This document shows positions 36,661 through 50,029 of a stretch of 64,000 bases of DNA, piece by piece. A program made the position numbers and the translations under genes. The number at the start of each line of letters is the position of its first letter. The first letter of the stretch is position 1. The notes below the pieces were generated by a model. That model was not told the DNA's origin and made no database searches. It worked only from the letters and a program-made list of their open reading frames with translations. Origin of the DNA: Chaunax sp. Z400 (Eukaryota > Chordata > Actinopteri > Lophiiformes > Chaunacidae); the NCBI GenBank assembly GCA_037577475.1, contig CM075188.1, positions 4,472,001 to 4,536,000 on the forward strand, in the 5' to 3' direction.

Positions 36661-39600
36661 TCAGTAGGGGTCGTTGAAAGGGTAGTAAGGATGTCCTGCA
36701 TCCCTGGGAACACGGCGTCCTTCCACCTGCAACATCCAAACCACAGTCATCATCTCCAGTAACGTGCTTATGTTCACCTGTTAAACCTGGCAGATAGAGT
36801 AAGTCTAACCAAAGTTTAGTAACACAAATACACATCATGGAGAGGAGACATTTATTGGGAAGGTCCTGTTTACATAAACTTCAGTGATATCCAATAACCT
36901 GGATGGACCTGCAGACCCTGCTGACAGTTCATTGAATTGTGTGGGGTGGTGGATTTCTACGTGGCTTTTTACATTTATGGCGCTGGCTAATTTGACTGCT
37001 ACCTTAAGTTTTCAGGCTCTCCTTTTTCATTTGCCACTAAGTGATCCATGATGCTAATGTCAATAGATGCTTAGAGTTAAGAGCCTAAAGAGAGATAAAC
37101 AAGTTGGTGGTGATTTAATTCTCCACTCACAGCAGAATAAGCTCAAACAGATGACCTCATGAATGGGCGCCGATCAAACATCAAACTGTGGAAATAGTGA
37201 TGGAAATGTGTCTGTTCTGTTTCATCCAGCTGTTTTTATACAGATGAATGTAGGAGATTCTAATCATCATGTAATATAATTACTCAAATAATCATGATCA
37301 GGAGATTAAGTAATCATTGTGATAGACTTAGTCTTTCTTTTGTTTGTTGTCTCATTTTTAATATCTGACATTTTGCACCATTATCCTGGGTCTTTATATT
37401 TGGTTTTACTGATGCAGAATAAAGAAAAGCTTTATCATCACAGAACACTACCTCTATTTAATTCATATCTGGACCTATAAGGACAAGGATGACTAGAACC
37501 TGACTGATGTACTATGAAGGAAGGTATCCAGGTAACTTCTTTGTGATGACAGCTGTAACGTCCCAATCAACCCATACTTCGAAAGGCGGATACATTTTAT
37601 CCGAGGTATGCTGTCATCAGAATTTACACTGCACCTCTAAAGTGCTCTGAGCAGGTTATCTTAGTGTTGAACGTGACGTGACCCTATCTATACATTCACA
37701 CAGATTCACATACATTCCTTTTATAGTGCAGCCTTCAGTTGTGATCATAGGCTCCTATTGATCAACAATTCATAAACTGAGCTAGATGAGACATTAAATA
37801 TCCCAGCAGACTGTAAAATTAAAAGAGAACATTATCTATCCAACCATGAGGGATCAGTATATAAAGCCGACTCACGTGGACCATTGGTACGATGTAGCGC
37901 CAGCCTTTGTTCAGTGCTGTAATTCTCTTCATTTCCTCCTCCTCAAGGGTAAAGTCAAACACCTGACCACCGACAAAATGAAATCAACACATCACAACCC
38001 ATAACATCCTCAACAACTGTTAAGTTGTACCACAAATGCGATGCACAAGTGTACATCTAAGATTTTAAAGGGACAGTTCACCCTGATCCTTGTGAAGGGT
38101 GGATGTAGCTAGTCTTTCATCCACGAGTAGATGTGGATGTAGTTTGGTAGAAAGCATAGTTCCCACATGACCTTGCTCACAAGATCTGTGGATTATCTCC
38201 AGAAACCGGGTCAAGATTTCTCTGAAAAGACATTGCTTTTGTTTGTTTTTTAAATTCATTTGTTTTAACACTTTAATCACCACGTGTGCACATCTGCCTC
38301 CATTACAGTATATTCAAGAGAAGGCATATTTATCTAAAGGTGACGTCTCCAAAACTCTACAACTCCCATCAAAACAAGGATCAGGATCCACCGCCACAAG
38401 TGCAATTCATTAAAGACAGACACAAAGAAGTTATTTAAGTTGTCTCTTTAAATTGATATTCTTGTTAATTACATATCTGATAAAAAGTTCAATTTTCAAA
38501 CTAGAATAAATAGATATAATGCTGAAAATTCCCAAAATATTTCTAGTAAATGGGAGAAACAAACATAAAGTTTTGTGAAAAAAAACCAAAACAGTTTTTG
38601 AGTTTTGCCCCTGAAATCCTCATCTGAGACAAAACCCACCCAAAACTAAATAGATTTTGAGTTATGCTCCAGAAATGAAACATGACAGTGGCAGGGATAA
38701 TTATCTAGATGGATAAACAGCACTAGAAGAAAGTGGACAAACTGGGGTGACCTGTCCATTTGAGTTCTTAAAGGAAAAACTGAACTATAAAAAAGATATT
38801 CTAAAATTCTGGAGAAAAAAACCCCATCTAAAGAATAGTAACATGGTTTATTAATAAACAGCTGAGTGACTTTGACTCACCTGGATGTTCTCTTTGATAC
38901 GGGACTCTGTCACACTCTTGGGGATCGTTACCACTCCTCGTTGTGTCTGCCATCTGCAAACACAACACAGTTTACTTGAAATGAACCGTCACTAGCAGTG
39001 TTGAGGAGCACCGAGTTACACATAATTAAATTAAAAAACAAATGTCATTGGAGTCTGTTACAGTTGCTGCTTCAGGGCCAGGATGACTTGCCTTAATTAA
39101 AGGAAACATGAATTCTGCTCGAAACTAACAACTTGTGAAGGAGAATGTCAGGTCATCAGTCTGTGAGCTGAAGCTCAAGCACAACTCGGTCATGCAGCAA
39201 GACAATGATCACGAGTAGAAGAGTAGGTCCACCTCTGATTGGCCCAAAAAGAATCAAATTAAGGTTTTGGAGAGGCCTACAGTTTTTTTTTATGAGATAC
39301 ACACAAAAGTAGAAGAAATCAGGACAAGGCCAACACTTTTTTTAAATTTCCTTTTCAACTAATAAGAATAAGAGTTGCAGATATTCAATAATTACAAATC
39401 CAAGCAAAAATATGAATAATTAAATTGTGACTAGTCAGCTTACAACTGAAAACCACTGGATTTACTATGTTTTTACTGTTTTACTTTGAAAATGTCAAGA
39501 CCTTTTGAAACATAGATAAATCTAACATAGTCCTTGAGTGTCTGTTAGGGTAGCAGTGTCATCACCTCAGGACAATCTGAGCTGGGGACTTTTCATATTT

Positions 39601-42600
39601 CTCTGCCAGGGTGGCGATCAGAGGCTCCTGAAGCAGAACAGGTTCATCTGGTTGTTTCCAGGCGCGGTCAGATGACCCCAGAGGGCTGTAGGCCGTCATC
39701 ACTACGTTCCGTTTCCGACAGTGGTCTAGCAGCTCTACCTGGGCCAGGTAGGGGTGGCCCTCTACCTGCCAGACCAAAACACAGAGATACCACGATGATC
39801 TGTAGCTGTCATAAAACCAAACCTGAGACATGTCACAGTGGCATTCACACCAAACCAGTTTGGAGATATTCAGATAAACCTTAGCTTCATCATCACCAGC
39901 AGCCCGTACCTGTAGAACAGTGGGTTTGATCCTGGCCACAGACATGATGTCATCTATCTGCCAACTGTTGAAGTTGGACAGGCCGATGGATCTGACCAGG
40001 CCCTTCTCCACCAGCTTCTCCATGGCCCCCCAGGTCAGCTTGTAATCGGTGTAGTCATACAGCATAGTGCCATCCTCCGTTTTGGGGAAAAGTTCGTCTC
40101 CTCGTCTAGGAGAGAAGGTTAAGAGAAAGATTCAAACCAACCACAGACTGATGCAGACTCACTGCGATCTGACACCACAGAAATGGAGGAGGATAGATGG
40201 ATTATTTCCTTTAAGGTTAAAAATATGATATTTTGAGCTAATAACTCTTTGTCATGTTCAGATCAGCCTTCTCGAAAGTTGTGCTGACAACCAGTGATTT
40301 CACCATCTAAAACAACACCTTTGCCTTCTATTTTTAGCCAATTTTATCATATGTTTTGAAAATATTGTCATATAAACCACCAATGGTCATTTCAAGAGTC
40401 GATGTCCAAGAAAAATATATTTCAATCAGTTTAAACAAAAACATCCGCCATATTCCAAACAACAACAAACTTCACTTCAGCTGTAGCTGATGGTGCAGAG
40501 ATTATAATAACCACACAAATGCATCGCAATTGTACTTTACTCATAGCAGTATGTGGTCTGCATGGTGTGCAGAATCCTGGACCTCTCTTTGTGTGAGCTG
40601 GTTATCATCTTTCTTTGTTAACCCAGACTTTCTGCTGCCTACGTATTACTAAAGTTAACTATAATGGAGAGCTATGAAGAATATTTCAACACTGTCAAAT
40701 CAATGCTGTTGCTGCAAATAAGGCAAGACCGGAATGCTGGAAGAAATATGCTGATTGTGTAGGTTTGTGAACTGCACATTGCAGAGCTCTTAAGTTTTAT
40801 GCCATAATAGAAAACATGTGGAATTACCTTTATATTTTGTCCAGAACACAGTAAAATCAATTTTACTGATTGACTATTAGATGTTATAAATGTTTAGCTG
40901 CAGTATAATTAGTGTAAAGCAGACATTGGCTGCAGGACCAAGAATACAAACATAATTAATGTAGTCTCTACCTGCTGTGCCTTCATCATTCTTTGAGTGT
41001 GTGGATGATTCTGTGTAACATTTAAGTGTTAATATTACCTGAAGGAAACACAATTTGTTTTTTTGCCTGTTGCTTTGCTTTAGTATATGGTTCTATTATC
41101 TTCAGTGTATGGGTCTACATGACAAGTGTGAATAACTTTAATATTATGGTGTTTGGAGTCACAATCAGTCATGTTTTAATATCTGCTGTTGGAGAAAATA
41201 TAGGTAGGATCAGACCTTGATCTAAATGTGTTACTTTTCTTTTTTGGATAGACTATGGACTGGCCCTCACTATTATATGCCCACATGATATGCACGTTTT
41301 TAAAACACCAGTCGTATACTTCAAAGAATAGATCCCACATCAGCAACCTGTCTGTTCTGTTTTATTCTGCTTAGTTTAGTCACATTCACTGTTGATTAAA
41401 AAAGTGAAACTTCATAATACAAGCCTGAATAATAGTGTTTGTTGTGTGTGTTTATTTTCTTTTACTTAAATGGACATTATATCATATTTTAGGTTACTTC
41501 TCAGTATTGGTAATGTGTCCCACATTGTCCCACACAAACATTCTCTTTGTCCCACGTTTGGTTCGTTGGGATCTGGTCACCCTATTAATGACATGTACAT
41601 TTGTTTTAGTCTGAGATGCAAATATCTACAGTAGTGGCAGTGAATGTCTTATATTTAACCTTAAAAAATACCAGATAAATGTGCTTAGTTTTGCAATTTC
41701 TACATTTATCAATTTATACCTTGTCAAAATGTTTTTTAAAACCCAAAGTATCAAAACTACAAAACTACATCACTGTGTCACCATTATCAGTAAAGAGTTA
41801 TCTCAGGATAAGATGTTCCTTCTGGCTACAGGTCACTTCACCCATCATCTTGAGAAAACTGCAGGTGGGTTTTCTCTGGGATATTATCATTATTAGGTCT
41901 TCATGTGTTTTATGTCGGTCTGTGTGTGGAGCTCACTGGAAGCCATAGGGCCAGTGGATGAGGTAGAGGTCCAGGTAATCCAGCTTCAGGTCCTTTAGGG
42001 TCTTCACGAGTGCTGGCTCCACGTCCTCTGGGTGATGTCGGGTGTTCCACAGCTTGGATGTGATGAACACGTCCTTTCTTCTCAGGGCCTGGTGCACAAA
42101 CATGTCAGATATAAAATCAACCTGCTCCCATTTTTTCAAGAGTTAAGACTTTGTTTAATCACATAAAAGGTTTATTCCCCTAAAACTTTGTTCACAAGTT
42201 TGTTTAAATTTGTGTAAGTGACCATTTGCCCTTGATGGAGATAATCCATGATAATCTGACATGTGTAGCATATCAAGATGCTGATTGAACAATATGATTA
42301 TTGCACAGGTGTGTGTTGGGGTGGTCAAAATAAAAGGCAGCTCTAAAATGTGCAGTTTTTAATCACACAACACAATGCCACAGATATTAAGAGAGGGGAG
42401 GGAGATCAGGGAGAGATAAGAGAGATTTTCTCTGCTTCACTTTTCAATGCAAAGTGATGCCCTTGATCCATTTGACAGGTGTGACTCATCAAGGAGCTGA
42501 TCAAACAGCATCATTAATGCACAGGATATGATGATGAACTACAGTCAGGTTAAGACACCCAGTAAGGACGACCTCGAGCATGCAGGTGATCTTCAGACGT

Positions 42601-45124
42601 TTCTGACAGTTTGTGCTGAGATTCTTTGGTTATGCAAACCAACTGTAGCCTCAAAAGGGTTGTGTTTATATTTTGTTGAGTGCTTTGGTGGAATTTTAAG
42701 TGTCTTTAAACGTCAGGAGAATAGGAGAGTCCAAGCTGGACGGTGACATCTCTCATCACTGAACACAAGTTTCTGTCCACCTCAAAGGAGATGTTGTTAT
42801 TTTTTGTTAAGCATTCTATGGATTTAGACTCTTATACAATGTTTAGCTGTTTCACCTTGTCGGGGCCGAGTGTTTCCTGTAGGGCCTCTCCAATCTCAGT
42901 CTCATTGCCATAAATGGCTGCACAGTCAATGTGGCGATACCCAGCCTCCAAGGCCCAAACAACTGCCTGTTTCACCTGTCACAGCGGGAAAATAGGACAA
43001 TTGTTTAACACTGACTTGTAAGGTAGCACCAACATGCCATTTGTTTTTATCATGCCTCCATCAAGCAAGGTACGAGTACACACTGTGTGTGACACCTTCA
43101 TCGCTTAACCTGAAGAAAGGAGAAATACAAACACTTAATAAGGGTTAAACATTGATTGTGATTAAATGCTAGCTGTGAGTGTAGAGTCGTGCAAATGGTA
43201 GTTGGTGTCTGCAGAACAATATAGTATGGACAACAAAATGCAAATGTTACGTAATATTTTTGATGGAGTCAAATTGCTAATGTAGAGTTGCATAAAGACT
43301 ATTTACAATTTTAACTGGTTGCATTCATAACACATTCATAACACATTCATAACACTCCTTACATTATCTAGCAGGGGTGCAAGCTATTAATAGGCTAATA
43401 TTAATACATTTATAGTATTTGTAGTCTGGTGGTGAAGTAACTAACTGACAAATTAACTAGCTTTTAACTCATCTTTATTTTAATCAGATTTATTAATTAA
43501 TACAGTGGACAAAATTTTCATTTTTATTTGAATAGGAGAGGAAATCTGACCTTTTGGCTAACCTTGTCCATGTCTGTGTAGTTTTATTTTGACTGGCCTT
43601 TTATTATTACTTTTCATGATATTGGCAATATTAAAGAAGGCTATTGAAGAGGATGAAAAAGTGATCCAGAATCTGCATCTGAGCGGAGATAATGCAGATT
43701 CAGAGTTATTCTAATTGATTTGATGGATCTCTGAAAGGTAAGAAGGTATCCAGATGTTTTTGTAGATCTGGATCCACCATTAAGGAGAATCATGTGTTAG
43801 TTAATGATTCAAAAACTACTGCGGATAAACACTTGATTCCGAATGCTAGGAGTATGTTTACAGGGTCAAGAAGTTAGGTGATTTTACTTAATGTGGCATG
43901 AGGCAGATCTGAGTAAAGCAAAGTCATCAATGTTATAATGTATGTTAGGACTCCGAAATTCAGGAGGGCATTCTTTCAAAATATTATTCAACTTTTCTGT
44001 TTTAATAACTTTTTAAAACTTTTCTCTTTTAATTTGAATCCATTTTTTAACCTCTATGACTGTATTATTAATAATTGGTAATACACCCCCGATAAACAAT
44101 TGTTTCAGGATTCTGTTTTTGACAGCCTGGAAACTATTTTGCACCTGTTCAGGTGTTAGAGACGATGATGTTGTCGAGGTCCAACGCTTTCTAGTTCACT
44201 ATGGGTTCATTACTATAAGCAGCATTTTTCACTTTAAACACATTCCTTTGATTCATTGCTAAAATACAGTATCAACCAAAAGTGTGGACACAGCTTCCCA
44301 TTCAAATGATAGGGAAGGTGTGGCCACACTTCTGACTGGTCCTGTACAAATATTGACTAGCAGGGCTGGGCTGGGCTGGTGTGAACAAAAATATTCAAAC
44401 CAGTTTGATATGATGTCCACTGGACCAGTACACTGAATTTTTACCACCTCTGTGGCACATTGAGCTAATGGGCTATCCCGGGGCTGCTGCTAACTAGCCA
44501 CATGCTGCTATTCTTCTCCTCCAACACCTGATAACTACCACTTCAGTCAGGTTAGATGGGTTAAATGTGGGCCACGACACAGATGTTCTCACTGCTGCGA
44601 AAACAAACCCTGACTGAGCAAACTGGCATGAAAAGCGCCCAAGTTCACCTACAAAGCATGTGGGAATTTCATTGAATTCTGTTAGTGGTTTTTGAGGAGG
44701 TGCCGATAGACTGTTCCCCGTTACATAGGGACATACCGATGGACAAGGGTAAGGGACATAAACAACAAACTGGTTTAAGCTGGAACACCGGAACAGAAAA
44801 GGTGGAAACTTACCCAACACTATTGTTAGTGCAGCTTTAATGTCTGAAGGTTCAGACAGTTCAGTATTTGGACAAAGGAGACAAAAGGACGAGATGAAGT
44901 GAAACAGAATGGACAGAAACAAAAGGCAAGAATATAATATTGCTTGTTTTAAGGCACTAATCTGTAGAGATTTTATAAAGAAGTTTTTTTTTTTAAATCT
45001 TTCTTTCCCCCTGCAAAATAAAGGAGATCAGTGAAAACTCCACCTTTCCTGGCTCGCTCTTCCATGTTCCCAGTCCAAGGAGGGGCATCTCCTGCCCTGT
45101 GTGGAGAACTGCAAAGTCACTCAT
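36661..45124 (-). CDS. akr1a1: Aldo-keto reductase family 1 member A1 (NADPH aldehyde reductase), complete
   Basis: Eight coding exons on the minus strand join in frame: 45124-45044, 42975-42856, 42088-41937, 40105-39910, 39765-39566, 38953-38881, 37962-37876 and 36726-36661, giving 324 aa (human AKR1A1 is 325). The enzyme reduces aldehydes to alcohols with NADPH in the cytosol. The catalytic tetrad is present: Asp44, Tyr49 (HIDCAAIYGNE), Lys79 (TSKLWNT) and His112 (LIHWPYGF). Other signatures are GLGTWKSEPGK, SIGLSNFN, TAYSPLGSSDRAW, the cofactor-binding IPKSVTESRIKEN and the C-terminal YPFNDPY. One oddity is VEGHPY where the family has VECHPY. Start is MSDFAVLHTGQ, 14 nt inside an exon whose acceptor is CTTAAG. 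Whether this is the a or b fish paralogue is not decided. Confidence 0.96.
38480..38650. repeat. Dispersed repeat, copy 2 (related to 20640-20830)
   Basis: AGTTCAATTTTCAAAC, GTTTTTGAGTTTTGCCCC and CCTCATCTGAGACAAAACCC occur in the same order as at 20640-20830. This copy lies in the akr1a1 intron between exons 6 and 7. An extra GAGTTATGCTCC follows at about 38660, perhaps an internal duplication. Confidence 0.55.
42210..42520. mobile_element. Possible Tc1-like remnant with internal direct repeat
   Basis: ATATCAAGATGCTGATTGAA with TTATTGCACAGG at about 42270-42308 is echoed by TCATCAAGGAGCTGATCAAA with TTAATGCACAGG at about 42486-42524. AAAATAAAAGGCAGCTC with AATGTGCAGTTTTTAATCAC resembles 5' regions of fish Tc1-like elements. 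No transposase frame remains. It lies in the akr1a1 intron between exons 2 and 3. Confidence 0.45.
43321..43358. repeat. Short tandem repeat (CATTCATAACA)n
   Basis: Three to four tandem copies of about 13 bp, CATTCATAACACA. It lies in the akr1a1 intron between coding exons 1 and 2. Confidence 0.8.
44265..44346. mobile_element. Degenerate palindromic MITE
   Basis: TACAGTATCAACCAAAAGTG at the left and CACTTCTGACTGGTCCTGTA at the right are imperfect inverted copies, about 82 bp in total. The element is the same as the perfect palindrome at 53422-53503. Its arms match terminal repeats of fish Tc1-like elements (CAGTACCAGTCAAAA type). Confidence 0.7.
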
Positions 45125-45204
45125 GCCTCTCAGAAGAACCTTAAGAAGACAAGGAAAGCGTGTTTTAGTCAGTAAGTAGAGCTGCTTGGCTAACACAGTT
45201 GAAA

Positions 45205-46240
45205 AATGCAGCCCTCTTTGAGCGGATCGAGCTCTCAGTCTCCAGGACTCTTCGTCTTGGTTATTGAGGCCTTGGCTGAAACAATTAGGCCGGATCCTGA
45301 TATCAGGGGGTTTCCGAATAGATCAGACAAATCATAAAATCAAACTCCTGGCAGATGATGACATTTTGTACTTAACAGACCCTGGAAACAATATACAGTG
45401 TTTTAAACCCTTATGGTGTTTAAGGTCTATGGTGAACTAGGAGGAAATGTGAAACAACCAAAATTGATGTGAAATTAAAGTCAGGGGGCTTTCGATTACA
45501 GTTGGACTGCACCCCCTGAAAGAAAAGGTTTATTTACAAATGGAAGTCCAGAACTACAGCATATCCAACAGGACAATCTAATTTTAAAGCATCTGATCAA
45601 AATATGGTGTGAGACTCAGAGAAGTCTTGGATTGAAAATGGGACTGTCACCAAAAACACCTTTGAAACAAAACAATTGCATTCCCATGACTGTAAACCAC
45701 AAGATTCTCGAGACTTTGTATCATGAAGGGATCCAGAACTATGAGGACTGTTATGAAAAGGGACGATTCATTCATCACCATTCATTGAACAACTGAAGAA
45801 GAAAAATGACTTGTCCAGCAAGAATTTCAGCGATTTCTCCGCTGCGATCTTTTCTAAAAACAACTTGAGCCCTGGAATAACTTTACCTGTACTTTGTAAT
45901 ATGGAGAAATAATTTCATGAAGGAAATGTATGCAGGTTTAATTCTAGTATGCAGTGCTTATTGCTGAATGAAGGCCCAAAGCCAGGTCTGTACACATCAA
46001 GATGGGAATGAGATCTGAATATAACAATCGATGAACAGCTTTGTTCTGATTTGTCAGCTGCCATTAAAGCCCCATACAGACTGGTTCACTATAATTTACT
46101 GCATCCAGTGTAGCTCACCCCACAGAGACGACAGAAATCCACTCTCAGAACTCAGGAAATGTGTTTCAGACATGAAATCACATGAGTCCATTCGATCCTG
46201 GGTTTGGCTTACAGGGAAATCTAAAAAGCATTTGTAGATT
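45205..46240 (+). mobile_element. LINE (L1/Tx1-like) reverse-transcriptase relic in akr1a1 intron 1
   Basis: The plus strand from about 45215 translates in broken frames to a late reverse-transcriptase segment: LFVLVIEALAETIR, then DPDIRG and KIKLLADDDILYL, matching the YADDILLFL block. Downstream to about 46230, scattered pieces (NYEDCYEKGRF, QLPLKPHTDWFTIIYCIQC) fit the C-terminal part of such ORF2 proteins. Frameshifts and stops are frequent, so it is long dead. Confidence 0.75.
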
Positions 46241-46429
46241 TTCAACTAATTCCCAAATAATTGATTTATGTGTGGCCAGGAAATGCATAATAGTGACATG
46301 GAAATCTGACATGTCACTGATGCCACAATAGGGATGTGATCATTTCTGCTTACCAACAAGGCCTCTTTAAAGGATGTAACATTATGTAATTGCAGCATCA
46401 CACTGTGCCAGTCAATGGATTTTTCATAA

Positions 46430-46640
46430 TTATAACCTCTGCAAAGGAGGTGATGTTCTCATCTGGGTCTGTTGATTGTTTTTTTTATTTTTTTTAAGCA
46501 GGATTACATAAAAACTACTGGACAGATTTCCACTAAACTTGTTGGGGGGAAAAGAGTCAAGAAGGAAACCATTACATTTTGGTGGGATTTGGATGAAGAG
46601 ACAGAGCCTGGGATTTGTTTTTCATTTTCTTCAACATTTT
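46430..46640 (+). repeat. Dispersed repeat of the CTCTGCAAAGGAGGT family
   Basis: ACCTCTGCAAAGGAGGTGAT, AGCAGGATTACATAAAAACT, GACAGATTTCCACTAAACTT and CATTTTGGTGGGATTTGGAT occur in order. The same blocks appear, diverged, at 53565-53920 and, inverted, at about 54040-54190. The family is common in fish; the class is not certain. Confidence 0.6.
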
Positions 46641-46654
46641 CCCACACTGTGAGA

Positions 46655-46675
46655 CTGTGAGACAGATAGACAGAC

Positions 46676-46706
<31 letters not shown>

Positions 46707-46708
46707 GT
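46655..46708. repeat. (CAGA)n microsatellite
   Basis: GACAGATAGACAGACACAGA is followed by about seven perfect CAGA units. It lies in akr1a1 intron 1, directly after the dispersed repeat at 46430-46640. Confidence 0.9.
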
Positions 46709-47954
46709 ATATACACAGATATAATAAGTAGTTCAAGAAGACATGGAGACCAAACCATCTGAAGAACAGTCAAGCTAACTTTCTAATAAAGCAAATTCCA
46801 AATACATTTCCTTTATAAGATATAATGATAAAATACCAGCCACACATCAACATTTCTTTCTTCGGATCAATCAGTGTTAATAGACAATCAGAGCTTTTGT
46901 CAGGAGATAGCTGTGTGACAGGCTGACATAAGCCAACATGCATTCTAAATATGATAAAAAATGTTAAAGTGTGGAGAGGTTTCCACAGAATCACTTACAT
47001 TAAGTCAGACCCCAATATATTCTGGTTGACTGTTGTGTGGAAGGAATCCTCTTTTTGCAGAACAAAGAGCCAAAGCATGAACAGAAGCTCTGTCAGCTGA
47101 CTGCCAAAGGAAAAGGAAGAGGTGCTCACTTCCATTTCCCCCAGAAGTCACCAGACTGAGCTGTTCATAAGGCACAAAACGCTGTGACTTAAAACACTCT
47201 GAGGCTCTCTAAGCTGGTGATGGATCGCTTTCTGTATTTATTCCTACAAGGAGAAAACAAGACTTCCTATACTCTGAAGTTGGGTGGTTGACAAATAGGC
47301 AGTAGAAAATGCTTTTTTTGGAAAATTTTCTTTTTTTTTTAAAAAGAAAAATAGTGTGAAATCTGATATTTGAGAAAAATATAAGGCATCACTAACTTTG
47401 TCAATTCTTTCAGTGTTTTTTGTTTAACATTTTCACTGAACTGCATCATAAATGTGTGCTATGGTGTGACAAAAGAAAAAATACACTATATACAAAGTTG
47501 CATGAAAGAGATCTCTTCACTGTTACACACTTAGGCTCATACAGTGTTATTTATTTAACATGAAATTGTTGGAATTGTTCAATAAATGCAAGTCAAACTT
47601 TGCTGTCATCCTATCAAAACTCATGAAAATGAAACCAATCTAAGATGAGTGATGATTTTATCTCCCCTTATGCAATAAGCAATAAGGGGAGATAAACTAT
47701 CTGCAAAAACAGCCGAAAATATTTAATTGTTGAAATTATTGCATTTAAAAACACTGAAAATGGCCAAAAAACAATAAAAAGGAGTTCAACAAACCTCATT
47801 TAATTATTCAAATTCTTAAAAAATCTTTTAGAAGATATCTTAAACAGACCTTGTCCTCTTTTGTGACATCTTGGTCCACTCGTGTGACACAGTACAGGCG
47901 TCACACCACAGGATGTTTCATCCTTTTGTGTCATGCTATTCAAAACATGCAGTA

Positions 47955-48128
47955 GAGGTGAATTGGTGACTCTAAACTGACTGTAGGCATGAATCCTACT
48001 TGTCTTTCTATGTGGTCCTGTGATGAACTGGAGACTTGTCCAGGGTGAACCCCTCCTCCCGTCCAAAGTCAGCTGGGATAGGTGAGCCTCCACAGGACAA
48101 GTGGTTACAGAGAATGAATGAATGAATG
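47955..48128 (+). mobile_element. Retroposon 3' tail (SINE/LINE-type) ending in (GAAT)n
   Basis: TGAACTGGAGACTTGTCCAG, GGTGAACCCCTCCTCCCG, AGCTGGGATAGG and GGACAAGTGGTTACAGAGAA in order, ending in GAATGAATGAATGAATG. This is the familiar 3' tail shared by many teleost retroposons. It lies in akr1a1 intron 1. Confidence 0.7.
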
Positions 48129-48989
48129 TTATACTACCTTGATGAGTTCTGGAGAAGTTGACACATTCAGTATTTCAAAAGAAATAATGGCAAAATTTAG
48201 AGGGAAGTCTAAAAATGAAGTAAAACTCTGTGTTTTATCCACAATTTTTTTGTTATTTCTGTTTTTGTCTTCTGTTAAAATTCAAACTACTATGGCACGT
48301 ACCTCTGTCTGGGCTGAATAGTTGAACAGTAGTCGAATAATAACAATAATATATTTTTATATATATATACTACATACTGTTACACTGTTTTTCTACAGAT
48401 TCCAGGTACTTACATACTTAAGTAAGGGTTTGAATGCAGGACTTCCACTTGTAGTGGTATTAGTACTTTTACTAAAACAAAGGATTTGAATACTTCTTCC
48501 ACCACTGTTACTTAGTACGACCAAGCCCATAATTCTGAACACACCTTTATCATTCAATCATCTCTAGATTTAATCTCAAAGTCGAATTGTTCATGTCACA
48601 ATTATGTTTTAATGGCCAAGCAATCAGAAGTTACACATAAATTGAAAACTGCTTTACTTTAGTCTGTTTCAAAGATGTCAAGAGAAGAAGCAGAAAGATC
48701 TTTTCTCATTCTGGGCAGCGAAGGGTCAACCCCCTGACAAAACACACTACATTTGGGGTCACTGCCCCTAAAACTCGTAATCCTTCTCTGAATCTTTGGT
48801 GAAACAGCCCTGCTAATGTAACAAACGTCTGCAGCTATGTGACGTGTAGCGGTGGCATCGGATTAATTAGTGGATATGTCAATCAGTAGATTCGCTTATT
48901 GATCATTACAGCCGCCCATCAATAAAACAAATCACAGCCCGAGCTTTAGCTAGCCAACTTTAGCTTCTCTCTGAAATAAATCGCATTAC

Positions 48990-49080
48990 CTCAGCATCTT
49001 CTTCTTGTTGTTTAAGTTATAAGTTTCTACATTTTCGCCGCAGTCTCCCGTTTACAGGTGTCAAAGCAGACCCACGTATG
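48990..49080 (-). other. akr1a1: Probable akr1a1 non-coding first exon
   Basis: On the minus strand, GAAGAAGATGCTGAG is followed by a good donor, GTAATG, at 48989-48984. The first coding exon begins after an acceptor (CTTCTTAAG) at 45140, with 15 nt of 5' UTR before the ATG. So an upstream non-coding exon is required, and this is the best candidate. ETS-like TTCCGG cores at 49310-49335 and CpGs near 49030-49330 fit a promoter. The 5' end is only approximate. Confidence 0.5.
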
Positions 49081-49379
49081 TAAGGAGCTGACATGTGAAT
49101 GGCGGCGTGATGCTGTGAAACCACATACATTATTAGCTCGTCAGCTCTCCTCACATCTGCTCACCAATTTACCGTTTCCAGATGTTTCAACCTGCGACTT
49201 CACAAACACCGCCTCCTACTGTTGTCTTCTTCGGCCGGACAAGTACACAGGAGTGTTGTCTGCCAACAACTCTTCTAAAACAACACCTCCTTTTGGTCAC
49301 ATTTCCTCTTCCGGGAGGAGGAGTCATCTGTTTCCGGTAAAAAAAATTATTTATTTATTTTCTCTCTCTTTCATTTAAC

Positions 49380-50020
49380 ATATCGTGGCCCAATTACATG
49401 GACACAAAAACACACAGAATGATATATCAAAATAAGATCAAAACAAGAGCAAAATAAATATGAGCATAAATAATATAAAATAAAGATTTAGTGAATAACA
49501 AATAAAATAGCCTCTACACTGGTTGTAATTGAGATAAAGTTAACATCTGTCAAGTATTTCTACAAAAATTATGGTTGTATTGTTTTTAAAGAAAAAATGC
49601 TGAAGATCCATCACACCCACAAACATTGTTTTGAGTAACAACACAAACACCACACTTGGGTTAAGTCACGTTTCAATGCTGCACGCTGCTTGAAAAGACA
49701 AATCTAACACAGCATGAGATCTTAATATGAAATGAAAGAAATTTACTTTAAACGCAGCCAACAAGTTTTTATTTGAGTAACAAAAAAGGAGTTATAAAAA
49801 ACACCTCAGTGAGATTTTGAATATTTTAGTAACTATTGCTAAATCAGTATGAATTTCTGCCCTGAGGACAATGTATATATAAGAACACACTCAGAGATCA
49901 TGCAAGATTCTTCAACTAGCTGTGGGGAAAATGCACATCAGACGTGTTCCTGTGGTCAGCACCACACTGCTGTTGCACATGGATGTAGTGATGACATGAT
50001 GCAGATTGCTTTGTGAAAAT
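49380..50020. other. Intergenic region between the BET gene and akr1a1
   Basis: AT-rich sequence. I see no coding exon, RNA gene or recognised transposon. Confidence 0.6.
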
Positions 50021-50023
50021 AGC

Positions 50024-50029
50024 TTTATT
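50024..50029 (-). terminator. Putative BET gene polyadenylation signal
   Basis: Plus-strand TTTATT reads AATAAA on the minus strand, about 810 nt after the stop codon. It is the best hexamer seen before the akr1a1 promoter region. Confidence 0.35.

Noticed and set aside
44494..44922. 142-codon minus-strand frame in the akr1a1 intron
   Set aside because: It lies between coding exons 1 and 2, has no splice sites in phase, and its composition fits translated repeat DNA.
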